The position numbers were made by a program, and so were the translations under genes. From an uncultured Methanospirillum sp. (GTDB taxonomy: Archaea > Halobacteriota > Methanomicrobia > Methanomicrobiales > Methanospirillaceae): 64,000 bases of DNA. The notes under the pieces are model-generated. The model saw only the letters and a program-made list of their open reading frames with translations. It did no database searches and was not told where the DNA came from. Positions 26,618 to 34,861 of this stretch are shown here, one piece after another. Every line of letters begins with the position of its first letter. Position 1 is the stretch's first letter. The stretch lies in the NCBI RefSeq assembly GCF_963668475.1, contig NZ_OY764544.1, positions 3,843,986-3,907,985 of the forward strand, in the 5' to 3' direction.

Positions 26618-27252
26618 TCACCGGGAAATCCCGGACAGGCCATCAAGCAGATCAACAATCTCCACCTCTCCGGCTTTATTTGCTTTCACCGTCATGATTG
26701 CGCCCCGGATAACCTGAGCATATCGCCAGTACATCAGTATCATCCCGATACCATTCCCGATTGCAAGAACCAGGGACACAACGGTAACGATACTCATGAG
26801 ATTCATGATTCCCCCCGTATTTCCGTTCTCACTCACATTCATCCTGCCTGCAGCAACAGACCGCTCTTCCTGTGTCCAGTTCACGGTCCCGGTCTTCTTA
26901 CTCAGTGAAATCAGCCCGGACCCGGTGATGTCAACACCCCCGGATGTCAGATCCTCTGACATACCCCGGTCTGCAGTATAATTCCCTGATGCCAGGATTC
27001 CCCGGGTCTCGATCTCGGCACAAGGGTCTCATCATCTAACCTGGCAAACATACATCGCCAGACCTCTGATTCCGGAGTACTGGTCTGTGCAGAATACTCC
27101 TGGATCCCTACCGGACCGGTTGACGAGATCCGGGTTTGGGTATCAGGTTCCTTTGAGAAGTCGATCGTCCTGGTGACCGTTGACTGGTCATTGGTGAACA
27201 GGAGCCCGGCATAGGTCTTGTCCCCGGTAAGAGAGGACTTGATCCAACCTGA
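26618..27252 (-). pseudogene. Frameshifted, 5'-truncated membrane-anchored surface protein
   Basis: The last 114 codons (26618-26962) are open and contain a membrane helix (about NLMSIVTVVSLVLAIGNGIG) and a short charged tail. Upstream, the same protein continues in two frames. A beta-rich part (YAGLLFTNDQS, then TIDFSKEPDTQTR) runs from 27252 to about 27020 and stops making sense there. The frame starting AEIETRGILASGNY joins the intact end. One frameshift near 27010-27030 explains this. No start codon exists; a stop lies just upstream of 27252. The remnant is from a surface protein with an outer domain and a C-terminal anchor. Confidence 0.6.
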
Positions 27253-27310
27253 TCAATAGGTAGGATCTAAAAAAATGGGAAAAATAATACAAATCAAATA
27301 TTCTGTATAA

Positions 27311-27520
27311 TTATCTGGATTCAGTAATCCTGACTTCTTGGCGCTTTAAGATATTTGAAAAGACTTCATCCTGATCAGATGGCAACCAGGTATGCCGATC
27401 TCTGGTATAATCCCCGGAACCGATCTCAAAACTGGAAAGAAACCGTGCCATGTCAACAGGGCCGAGTGCCTTAGATAGCGCTTCGATTCCTTCCCGTCTG
27501 ATCTCACTGATCGTCTTCAT
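27311..27520 (-). CDS. Small protein beside PIN gene, possible antitoxin
   Basis: 69 residues (MKTISEIRREGIEALSKALG at the start), helical, containing a GSGDYTRDR motif typical of short proteins found next to PIN-domain genes in methanogens. It overlaps the end of the PIN reading frame by 17 bases, so the two are translated together. Its role as antitoxin is inferred from position only; the toxin-first order is less common than antitoxin-first. Confidence 0.55.
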   Translation of the reverse strand: MKTISEIRREGIEALSKALGPVDMARFLSSFEIGSGDYTRDRHTWLPSDQDEVFSNILKRQEVRITESR

Positions 27521-27953
27521 ATTTCACCCTCATTAGCCAGGATGCCGGGTTGTGTGCAATAAGCCCGAATGTTGGGTTTTTTCGGATCGTCGATATGATA
27601 TGATCATCGGTTGTTAAAAATATAGAATTTCCTACTGTTGCACAAGCACAATGAAGAGCATCGAAAAGATGTAACCCGTACGATTCATACGATTTAGTTA
27701 GGTTCAGCACATCTGAAGTGATAGGCAGGTATTCATGAATAATCGAAACCGCACGAAGAGCTTTCGCCTTCTTCTCATAATCGACTATGTATGAGATCTC
27801 CTCATCGATTGCCACACTTCCAAGCAATGTCAACTCAGAAGACCGACATCGGTCAAGTATCGACAATACTGCATCTGATTCGAGTCTGACTCTCTCACTT
27901 GTTTTGTCATCAAATGGACGACAATATTAACAGACATCAAGATAAATCCTCAA
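27504..27953 (-). pseudogene. PIN-domain toxin-like ribonuclease with early stop codon
   Basis: The frame from a TTG at 27953 reads LRIYLDVC, then a TAA stop (27927-27929), then YCRPFDDKTSERVRLE and the rest of a PIN protein to 27504. The first strand with the catalytic aspartate (YLDVC) lies before the stop. PIN proteins of this type usually read YLDxCC followed by xRPFDD with no stop. Translation from a later TTG (27866) would lack the first catalytic Asp and be inactive. Later PIN acidic residues (ELTLLGSVAIDEEI, then LHLFDALH) are intact. This looks like a recently broken toxin. TAA is not known to be recoded in methanogens. Confidence 0.65.
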
Positions 27954-28319
27954 CACAGTAACTGAATGTAGTATCTGTGGAAATGCCCCATTAATCTACC
28001 ACTCTCATCACCACCGCCTTTTCTCATTGTTATTATGGCCGCATATTCCTGACCTGCACCATTCATTGAATTATTCTTTAGCCATTCTACCTGCTTGCCG
28101 TACTGAATATTCGGACCAGACACGTACACCGGATTGTCTTACACCACTCAATCAGGGGGTTCGCATCGGCAGCCTCACATTGCCTGGAAATGTTCTGGAA
28201 ACAGATCTTACAGATAAATCTCTTGTTTTTCCTGTGAAGTATTCGAATATCCGAAGGTATAGCGTGAACCAATAATATTGGATTAAGAAGAAAAATGAAT
28301 CGCGATACACGCGAAATTA
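27954..28319. other. Intergenic region, no gene seen
   Basis: About 365 bases between the broken PIN gene and tRNA-Gly. An 82-codon frame on the plus strand (28027-28275) has no recognisable domain and no ribosome-binding site, and I do not support it. Confidence 0.4.
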
Positions 28320-28391
28320 TGCGATAACCGGGGATTGAACCCGGGCTAAAGGCTTGGGAAGCCTCTGTCATGCCACTAGACTATTATCGCA
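28320..28391 (-). tRNA. tRNA-Gly (anticodon CCC)
   Basis: 72 bases fold into a full cloverleaf on the minus strand. The seven-pair acceptor stem is TGCGATA with TATCGCA, the anticodon stem is GAGGC with GCCTT, and the loop TTCCCAA gives anticodon CCC. The T arm is CCGGG-TTCAATC-CCCGG. No intron is seen and CCA is not encoded. Confidence 0.95.
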
Positions 28392-28414
28392 GATGCGATA
28401 TAACCGTTGGACCT

Positions 28415-29359
28415 TTATTCATTTAAAGATTTATTACCTGATCCCACTTCTTCCCGCAGATTCTGGATCTCCTGAAGCATCTCCCGCTGGTACGCAAGCA
28501 GCATATCAGACTGAATCCCGAACATGAATATCTGAAGCCCCGCGATGACAAGCATCATGGAGAGGATCGTAAGTGGAATATGGTCGATCTTCCTGAACCA
28601 CTCACTGATAATATACACCCCCATGACCACACCGGCAAGGGTGATGAGAGCTCCGATCATCCCAAAGTAAAAGATCGGGTTGTTGAGTTTGGCAAGCCGG
28701 TAGATAGTCCGGCCTATTTTAATCCCATCATGAATCGGATCTAGTTTCGTGACCGTCCCGACCCTGACCCCGTACTTCACCGGGATCACGGCAATCCTAT
28801 CCTTGTTCTTGACCGCCTCTGATGATATCTCGGTCTCGATACCAAACCCTTCCTCGTACAGGTGCATACGCCTGAGCGACGAGAGCGTAAAGGCCCGGTA
28901 CCCGGAGAGGATATCATACAGGTATCTCCCATGGGCAACCTTAAATAACCAGTTTAGAATCCTGTTACCGGTCAGGTTCAGGCGGTGAAATGATACAATG
29001 TTCTCCTGGCCAAGGCGGTTTCCGATCGACTGATCATACCCCATCAGGAGGGGTTTTAAAAGGTGAACAGCATCCTCCGGATCGTAGGTACCGTCCCCGT
29101 CAAGGAGCAGGACATAAGGTTTTTCAAGAAACGCAAGTGCCTGAATAAACGCATTACCCTTCCCTTTGCCGGTCTGGATAACAACCTTTGCACCTGAAGA
29201 TGCTGCGATCTCCCGTGTCCGGTCAGAACTCTTCCCGTCGATTACAAGGATGTCAGTGTATCCCAGATCTAAAAATCGTTGAATCAGGTCACCTATTGTT
29301 GGCTCCTCATTCAGGGTAGGAATGAGCACACAGACCTGATCCTTCTCGATATCCATCAT
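28415..29359 (-). CDS. aglJ: AglJ-type dolichyl-phosphate glycosyltransferase (GT2)
   Basis: About 314 residues from the ATG cluster at 29356-29365. A GT2 nucleotide-sugar domain carries VLIPTLNEEPTIGDLI and the metal-binding LLLDGDGTYDPED, then the AglJ-like DILSGYRAFTLSSL and GFGIETEI. Two C-terminal membrane helices (about residues 240-310) follow. AglJ loads the first sugar of the N-linked glycan onto dolichyl phosphate at the cytoplasmic membrane face. This fits the N-glycosylated surface proteins in the window. A longer start at 29398 would overlap the divergent gene. Family is firm; first-sugar role is inferred from haloarchaeal AglJ. Confidence 0.85.
   Translation of the reverse strand: MMDIEKDQVCVLIPTLNEEPTIGDLIQRFLDLGYTDILVIDGKSSDRTREIAASSGAKVVIQTGKGKGNAFIQALAFLEKPYVLLLDGDGTYDPEDAVHLLKPLLMGYDQSIGNRLGQENIVSFHRLNLTGNRILNWLFKVAHGRYLYDILSGYRAFTLSSLRRMHLYEEGFGIETEISSEAVKNKDRIAVIPVKYGVRVGTVTKLDPIHDGIKIGRTIYRLAKLNNPIFYFGMIGALITLAGVVMGVYIISEWFRKIDHIPLTILSMMLVIAGLQIFMFGIQSDMLLAYQREMLQEIQNLREEVGSGNKSLNE
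28421..28430 (-). promoter_or_regulatory. Putative tRNA-Gly TATA box inside the aglJ 3' end
   Basis: CTTTAAAT on the minus strand is centred about 33 bases before the tRNA 5' end. It coincides with sense bases of aglJ immediately before and at its stop region, so the tRNA promoter would be embedded in the end of the upstream gene. Confidence 0.4.
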
Positions 29360-29365
29360 ATACAT

Positions 29366-29390
29366 ATTATCGCGTGTATATATGGTTCTT
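29366..29390. promoter_or_regulatory. Compact divergent promoter between aglJ and DUF99
   Basis: Only about 33 bases separate the two starts. GTATATATGG at 29376-29385 reads as a TATA element on both strands. Its distance to the aglJ ATG (about 20-25 bases) implies a leaderless aglJ message. Confidence 0.4.
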
Positions 29391-29392
29391 TC

Positions 29393-29962
29393 ATGCAACT
29401 CCAGAAATCTGGCATCAGGGTTTTGGGAATTGCAGAGAGTTGCTCATCCAGGGAGCAATCTTTTCTCTGCGGTGTTGTGATGCGTCGTGACCTGCACATA
29501 GACGGATTTGTCTTCGGGACCGTGACAGTCGGGGGTGACGACGCCACCGGAGAGATTCTCAAGATGATCAGGGATTTGGATCGTCACGATCTGAACCTGA
29601 TCATGCTCAGCGGATGTGTGATCGCCTGGTACAATGTCATTGATCCGGCAGCGATCCACTATCAGACCGGAATTCCGATCATCTGCGTCTCATATGAAAA
29701 GTCTGAAGGACTGGAGGAGCATATCAGGCATCATTTTCCTGGAGATACCGGGCGGATCAACCGGTACAAAGCATTGGGAGAAAGAATTGAGATTCCACTT
29801 CCGACCGGCTACTCAATATTTGCCCGGGGATGGGGAGTAACCGAGAAGGAACTCGCAAGAGCCTGTATCATATTTACTCATCACGGGAAGATCCCTGAAC
29901 CACTCAGGGTTGCCCGCATCGCTGCCAGGAGCATGATGCAGTATACTCAGGCACGAAACTGA
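29393..29962 (+). CDS. UPF0215/DUF99 family protein
   Basis: 189 residues from ATG 29393 (MQLQKSGIRVLGIAESC). The family is nearly confined to archaea and shows RVLGIAES, then TVTVGGDDAT, then IIVLSG-like text (LIMLSGCVIAWYNVID) and IPIICVSYEK. The fold is related to endonuclease V, but no activity is established for DUF99. Its last 16 bases overlap the end of the convergent pilin gene. Confidence 0.85.
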   Translation: MQLQKSGIRVLGIAESCSSREQSFLCGVVMRRDLHIDGFVFGTVTVGGDDATGEILKMIRDLDRHDLNLIMLSGCVIAWYNVIDPAAIHYQTGIPIICVSYEKSEGLEEHIRHHFPGDTGRINRYKALGERIEIPLPTGYSIFARGWGVTEKELARACIIFTHHGKIPEPLRVARIAARSMMQYTQARN

Positions 29963-30549
29963 TGCTGCGAGATGATACGGTATCCTTTGTGATCTGAGTA
30001 ATAATTCTCCTTGAGCCAGTCCTGCATATACTTATCATCCCCGACATTACCGGTGAGTCGGATATTGGAGGTGTCTGACGATCTCTGATATATCCTGAGT
30101 TCAACGAGATCTCCAGGAGCATAATAGCCATCCTTGAGATTGATCTCGATCATCTCTCCAGGCGAGAAGTAGTCATTACTACACCCGGCTCCACCCATCG
30201 TAGAGACACCAAAATGATGACTCGGTATGAAATCTGCTCCATGCAGGGTAAAAATCCTGGCATAAAGTTTCTCACGACCTTTGTAAAACTCTGCCATCAG
30301 GTCTCTGTTTTTGAACTCTGTTGAGTCCTTATTCTGGATAAAAACCCTGCTTGCGTCTTTCATGGTTCCGGACGCTGTAGTATGAATCACCGACGTGACC
30401 TGGATGAGTGGAGGAGCCAGTCGACTGGCAGGGGTGAGTGCGGTAAGAAAACCGAGAAGGTATGCAAGAATAACGGCAATTATTCCTACTACGATAACGA
30501 CCAAAAAAATTGTGCTGACAACATGCGACACCGCCGGTTCCCGGTGCAT
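29947..30549 (-). CDS. Archaeal type IV pilin-like protein
   Basis: 200 residues. The N-terminus (MHREPAVSHVVSTIFLVVIVVGIIAVILA) is a class III signal peptide of archaeal type IV pilins: a short charged head, a cleavage region before AVSHVV and a hydrophobic assembly helix. The rest is a beta-rich head domain (about residues 45-200). Such pilins are processed by a PilD-like peptidase and built into adhesion filaments or other surface structures. Only the N-terminal family can be assigned. Confidence 0.78.
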   Translation of the reverse strand: MHREPAVSHVVSTIFLVVIVVGIIAVILAYLLGFLTALTPASRLAPPLIQVTSVIHTTASGTMKDASRVFIQNKDSTEFKNRDLMAEFYKGREKLYARIFTLHGADFIPSHHFGVSTMGGAGCSNDYFSPGEMIEINLKDGYYAPGDLVELRIYQRSSDTSNIRLTGNVGDDKYMQDWLKENYYSDHKGYRIISQHQFRA

Positions 30550-30604
30550 AAGAAAAAGACAGTTCCGGATACCATCAATCTTTCGAAATTAACCTGAAAA
30601 AAAG

Positions 30605-31936
30605 TTAGAAGTTGTTGATGTACCGCTGGATCTCCCAGTCGTGGACTGTGAGGCGGTAGTCGTCAGTCTCGGCGATTGCAATATTGGTCAGGTTCTCGAC
30701 AACATGCGGTCCAAGAGCATCACAGATGACCTTGTCCTTGAGGAGTTCGTCGTTTGCTTCTTTCAGTGAGCCTGGGAGCATCTCGATACCGAGCTTCTGG
30801 CGTTCTTCCTCGCTGAGATGATAGATATTGACATCAGTTGCTGCCGGTGGCTTGATCTTGTTCTTAACACCGTCAATACCTGCTGCAATCATTGCTGCGA
30901 AGAGAAGGTATGGGTTGCTGGTTGGGTCCGGGCTGCGAAGCTCTGCACGGGTACTGTTGCCACGGGCTGCAGGAACACGGATCATGGCTGACCGGTTTGC
31001 TGCACTCCAGGTGATGTACACCGGTGCTTCGTATCCTGGGACCAGACGCTTATAGGAGTTGATGGTCGGGTTTCCAACACGGGCGATTGCCTTTGCGTGC
31101 TTCATCAGACCGCCGATATAGTATAATGCAGTCTCTGAGAGCTGCTTCTCTCCCTTTTCATCAAAGAAGGTGTTCTTCCCGTCTTTGCTGAGGGAACCAT
31201 GGCAGTGCATACCAGTACCGTTAATTCTGGCAATTGGTTTTGCCATAAAGGTGATATGCATATCATAGAGCAGAGCAAGCGTCTTTGCTGCAAACTTGAA
31301 GGTGATAACCTTATCTGCAACAGAGAGTGCATCACCGTACTTGAAGTCGATCTCATGCTGGGAGTCAGCGACTTCGTGGTGTGATGCTTCAATTTCAAAG
31401 CCCATGTCGGTGAGTGCAAGGACGATATCACGGCGAAGGTCTTCTGCTTTGTCATTGGGGGCCAGATCGAAGTAGCCACCGTGGTCAGCGAACTTGGTCG
31501 TCGGGTTATCTTCCTCATCACGCTGGAAGACAAAGAACTCGAGTTCCGGACCGGTATTGAATGTATATCCGAGCTTTGCTGCTTCTTCCAGGTTCTTCCT
31601 GAGCACATACCGTGGGTCACCCTCAAACGGCTTGTTGCCATAGGTGTACACATCACAGATGAACCTGGCTACCTTCTTCTCTGATGGTCTCCATGGGAGT
31701 ATTGCGTAGGTGCCGATATCCGGCTTGAGGATCATATCTGACTCATCAATCCGGGTGAATCCCTCGATAGATGAACCATCAATCCAGATACCCTCAGTCA
31801 GGGCTTTCTCAAGCTGGAAGGTTGGAATTGAAACATTCTTTGGGATACCAAGGATATCCGTGAACTGGAGCCTGATGAATCCAACATCATCGGCTTTTAC
31901 CCGAGCGATCATCTCGCTGACCTTTGCATCAGACAT
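30605..31936 (-). CDS. glnA: Glutamine synthetase, type I
   Basis: 443 residues, normal for the shorter GSI-alpha class. Makes glutamine from glutamate, ammonium and ATP. Marks are IDGSSIEGF near residue 52, the ATP-binding KPIARINGTGMHCH, GNPTINSYKRLVPGYEAP and the RxPxxR-type stretch RVPAARGNSTRAELRSPDP. The adenylylation tyrosine motif of GSI-beta is absent. The divergent neighbour is glutamate synthase, so the pair is the GS-GOGAT route for ammonium. Control probably acts through the repeat pair around its TATA box (31950-31977). Confidence 0.96.
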   Translation of the reverse strand: MSDAKVSEMIARVKADDVGFIRLQFTDILGIPKNVSIPTFQLEKALTEGIWIDGSSIEGFTRIDESDMILKPDIGTYAILPWRPSEKKVARFICDVYTYGNKPFEGDPRYVLRKNLEEAAKLGYTFNTGPELEFFVFQRDEEDNPTTKFADHGGYFDLAPNDKAEDLRRDIVLALTDMGFEIEASHHEVADSQHEIDFKYGDALSVADKVITFKFAAKTLALLYDMHITFMAKPIARINGTGMHCHGSLSKDGKNTFFDEKGEKQLSETALYYIGGLMKHAKAIARVGNPTINSYKRLVPGYEAPVYITWSAANRSAMIRVPAARGNSTRAELRSPDPTSNPYLLFAAMIAAGIDGVKNKIKPPAATDVNIYHLSEEERQKLGIEMLPGSLKEANDELLKDKVICDALGPHVVENLTNIAIAETDDYRLTVHDWEIQRYINNF

Positions 31937-31949
31937 TGAAACAAGCTTC

Positions 31950-31977
31950 TACCTTGCAATATAAAAAAATACCTTGC
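31950..31977 (-). promoter_or_regulatory. glnA TATA box flanked by a direct repeat (candidate operator)
   Basis: TACCTTGC occurs at 31950-31957 and again at 31970-31977, exactly 20 bases apart (two helix turns), flanking an AATATAAAAA TATA-like box. The box is about 25-30 bases before the glnA start. A protein binding both copies would cover the promoter. The sequence is not the GGAA-N6-TTCC type bound by NrpR in other methanogens. Confidence 0.45.
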
Positions 31978-32187
31978 TTAACAGGAATAACTAAATGTCA
32001 GCAGGCAAAAGAGGGGATCAATTGTTCAGTGATATCAGGCACCTGGTTTTTTTCTTCTGCCTATCATGAGATCAATTATTATTGATACAGAATTGGTTCC
32101 CGGTCTCTTTGCGAGTTCAGGAAATCAGCGTCCGTTATCGCTTTTCCTCTCCCTGGCTGGTGGATCTTTGTCTCTGCTCATGTTAAT

Positions 32188-32298
32188 ATGATCGAAGAAC
32201 GTATAAAAGAGGTTACAACAAAAAAGCTTCCATCTCAGGATTTTGATCCGGATGCGTTAATGGCAGGAATAATGCCGACTTTTTGGTGTATGTGGTGA
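32188..32298 (+). CDS. Possible 36-residue leader ORF before glutamate synthase
   Basis: ATG 32188 opens a 36-codon frame (MIEERIKEVTTKKLPSQD at the start, PTFWCMW at the end). Its TGA at 32296-32298 lies one base before the ATG of the glutamate synthase glutaminase gene. The tight junction could couple translation. Against this, GTATAAAAG at about 32200-32208, inside the frame, would serve well as the operon's TATA box. The protein is not recognised. Confidence 0.3.
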   Translation: MIEERIKEVTTKKLPSQDFDPDALMAGIMPTFWCMW

Positions 32299-32299
32299 T

Positions 32300-33352
32300 A
32301 TGTGCGGAATAATTGGCGTGATTGATAAGACTCGCGAAAATATGGACGGGTCTGCAATCAGAGAAGCCCTCGCGATCATGGATGAACGAGGCAACGGTGA
32401 GGGCGCGGGATATGCTGCGTACGGAGTGTACCCGGATTACGCAGATCTGTATGCGATACATGTTTTTTACGACAACATAGTCGAGCCCAAGGAAAAAGTC
32501 GAAGAACTGCTTGAGACCTGGGGGATGATAGAGCATGACGAAGAGATCCCCACGTATGAGTCAGGCCGGATGAAGAAGGTCCACATCCCATGGAGATACT
32601 TCTTCAGACCGAACCGCAAGCTGATGCCCCAGAGTGATACTCCTGATGATGATATCGTCACTCACCTGGTGATGACAGTAAATACCACAATAAACGGAGC
32701 ACTCATCTTCTCTTCAGGCAAGAACATTGGAGTCTTCAAGGCATCAGGATGGCCGGAAGAGGTTGCAGACTTCTACCGTGTTGAGGATTATGAGGGGTAC
32801 CTCTGGATAGCACACAACCGGTATCCGACCAATACGGCAGGCTGGTGGGGAGGAGCTCATCCGTTCAACCTCCTGAACTGGAGTGTTGTCCACAACGGTG
32901 AGATCACATCCTACGGGACTAACCGGAGATATATCGAGAGTTTCGGATACCTCTGCCGGATGTACACCGACACCGAGGTCGTCGCGTACCTTATGGATCT
33001 GCTTTCCAGAAAGCACAGATTAAGTCCTGAACATGCTGTCCGTGCAATGGCTCCTCCATTCTGGGAGGAGATTGAGAGGATGGAACCTGCAGAGCAGGAG
33101 CTCAATACCGCTATCCGCCTCACATACGGCCAGGCGATGATGAACGGTCCGTTCGCAATCGCGGTAGCATCTCACGACTCTCTTGTCGGATTCTCGGATC
33201 GTATCAAACTCCGGCCTCTCGTCATCGGCGAGCATGATCAGCGGCTGTATATCTCAAGCGAAGAGGCAGCAATCAGGACCCTGGATCCTGCGGTAAAGAA
33301 GATCTCCATGCCCCGTGCAGGCCAGCCTATAGTCGGGAGGGTCGTGGCATGA
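32300..33352 (+). CDS. Glutamate synthase glutaminase (class II amidotransferase) subunit
   Basis: 350 residues. The chain begins MCGIIGVIDK, putting the nucleophile at Cys2 as in class II (Ntn-type) glutamine amidotransferases. It matches the GltB amidotransferase domain: HNRYPTNTAGWWGGAHPFNLLNWSVVHNGEI carries the glutamine-binding Arg, Asn and Gly residues. It frees ammonia from glutamine for the FMN subunit. In methanogens GltB is split into separate genes, and here it heads a four-gene operon; its stop overlaps the next start (ATGA). Confidence 0.9.
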   Translation: MCGIIGVIDKTRENMDGSAIREALAIMDERGNGEGAGYAAYGVYPDYADLYAIHVFYDNIVEPKEKVEELLETWGMIEHDEEIPTYESGRMKKVHIPWRYFFRPNRKLMPQSDTPDDDIVTHLVMTVNTTINGALIFSSGKNIGVFKASGWPEEVADFYRVEDYEGYLWIAHNRYPTNTAGWWGGAHPFNLLNWSVVHNGEITSYGTNRRYIESFGYLCRMYTDTEVVAYLMDLLSRKHRLSPEHAVRAMAPPFWEEIERMEPAEQELNTAIRLTYGQAMMNGPFAIAVASHDSLVGFSDRIKLRPLVIGEHDQRLYISSEEAAIRTLDPAVKKISMPRAGQPIVGRVVA

Positions 33353-34860
33353 TCATCGGATCACGCCCGCTGAAGTTTCAGGTAACTGTTGATCACGATC
33401 AGTGCATGCTCTGTGGCCGCTGCGTAGACAACTGTTCTTATAATGTCTACCGGATGGAAGACGGAAGAATAAAGATCAACTCCCGAAACTGTGTGGCCTG
33501 TCACCGCTGTCTCTCCCAGTGTCCCCGCGATGCCATCATGATCGCAGAACGACCGTGCGATTACCGAAGTCATCCGGTCTGGACAGATCGCGTTCGGGAA
33601 AATATTTTTAAGCAGGCTGAATCAGGCAAGATCCTTTCAGGTGGAATGGGAAATACCGGGGATTATCCGATCATCTTTGACAGGATCGTCCTTGATGCCT
33701 GCCAGGTCACCAACCCAAGTATCGATCCGCTCCGTGAACCGATGGAACTGCGGACCTATATCGGCAAAAAACCCCGCCAACTTGATATCACCTACGGTCC
33801 TGGCAACGATGTCGAGTTGAATACAAAACTTGGGCCTAACCTCAAACTCGAAACCCCGATCATGATCGGGCATATGAGTTATGGTGCAATCTCCCTCAAT
33901 GCCCAGATGGCAATGGCAAAAGCGGTTTCACGGATCGGATCATTCATGGGGACCGGTGAAGGAGGGCTTCATGAAGGGCTCTACCCGTACCAGAACCACA
34001 TGATCGTGCAGATTGCGTCTGGCAGGTTCGGTGTTGATGTCAATTACCTGAACCGGGGAGCAGCAATAGAGATCAAGATCGGTCAGGGAGCAAAGCCGGG
34101 TATCGGTGGACACCTTCCTGGTGAGAAGGTCTGTGCTGATGTCTCATGCACCAGGATGATTCCGGAAGGCAGTGATGCAATCAGTCCGGCTCCGCATCAT
34201 GATATCTACTCTATAGAGGATCTCAAGCAGCTTGTTCTCAGTCTCAAGGAGGCTACTGAACACCAGAAGCCGGTCTTTGTAAAGATTGCAGCGGTGCACA
34301 ACGTGGCAGCAATTGCAGCCGGTATCGCACGGTCAGGTGCCGACGCTGTTGTGATCGACGGATTCAGGGGAGGAACCGGTGCTGCACCGGCAGTCTTCAG
34401 GGACCATGTCGGTATCCCTATTGAGGCAGCGGTTGCAGCAGTAGATGCTAAGCTCCGTCAGCAGGGGATCAGGAATGAGGTCTCCATCATCGCATCAGGT
34501 GGTATCAGGCACAGTGCTGATGTCACGAAAGCGATCTGTCTCGGTGCGGATGCAGTGTACATCGGAACCGCTGCACTCGTTGCCATGGGATGCAGGGTCT
34601 GTGGAACCTGTTATCGTAATCTGTGTGCCTGGGGTATTGCAACCCAGCAGCCTGACCTTGTAGCACGTCTTAACACCGACGAAGCCTCGGTCAACGTCGA
34701 GAATCTGATCCATGCCTGGACACTCGAACTTGCAGAACTGATGGGAGCAGCCGGAATTAACAGTATCGAATCGCTGCGTGGAAACCGCGACAGGCTCAGG
34801 GGATACATGCTTGACGAGTCAATGCTGGATGTCCTTGATATCAAACCGGTGGGGGCCTGA
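33349..34860 (+). CDS. Glutamate synthase FMN/Fe-S catalytic subunit, archaeal type
   Basis: 503 residues. The N-terminal 75 residues hold two 4Fe-4S motifs (CMLCGRCVDNC and CVACHRCLSQC). The rest is the FMN-binding alpha/beta barrel of glutamate synthase, with GHMSYGAISLNAQ, GTGEGGLHEGL, SPAPHHDIYSIEDL and the GFRGGTGAAP and IASGGIRHSADV loops. CRVCGTCYRNLCAWG is a further cysteine cluster site. It makes glutamate from 2-oxoglutarate and ammonia. The added ferredoxin domain points to ferredoxin-like electron input, here probably from the F420-type subunit encoded at 35613. Confidence 0.93.
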   Translation: MIIGSRPLKFQVTVDHDQCMLCGRCVDNCSYNVYRMEDGRIKINSRNCVACHRCLSQCPRDAIMIAERPCDYRSHPVWTDRVRENIFKQAESGKILSGGMGNTGDYPIIFDRIVLDACQVTNPSIDPLREPMELRTYIGKKPRQLDITYGPGNDVELNTKLGPNLKLETPIMIGHMSYGAISLNAQMAMAKAVSRIGSFMGTGEGGLHEGLYPYQNHMIVQIASGRFGVDVNYLNRGAAIEIKIGQGAKPGIGGHLPGEKVCADVSCTRMIPEGSDAISPAPHHDIYSIEDLKQLVLSLKEATEHQKPVFVKIAAVHNVAAIAAGIARSGADAVVIDGFRGGTGAAPAVFRDHVGIPIEAAVAAVDAKLRQQGIRNEVSIIASGGIRHSADVTKAICLGADAVYIGTAALVAMGCRVCGTCYRNLCAWGIATQQPDLVARLNTDEASVNVENLIHAWTLELAELMGAAGINSIESLRGNRDRLRGYMLDESMLDVLDIKPVGA

Positions 34861-34861
34861 C

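Noticed and set aside
27504-27866. Calling the PIN protein intact from the later TTG start
   Set aside because: That start would leave out the strand with the first catalytic Asp, whose sequence is still present upstream of a stop codon.
28027-28275. 82-codon open frame before tRNA-Gly
   Set aside because: No recognisable protein pattern and no start signal.
31937-32299. NrpR-type operator GGAA-N6-TTCC between glnA and glutamate synthase
   Set aside because: No such spaced pair was found in the divergent region.
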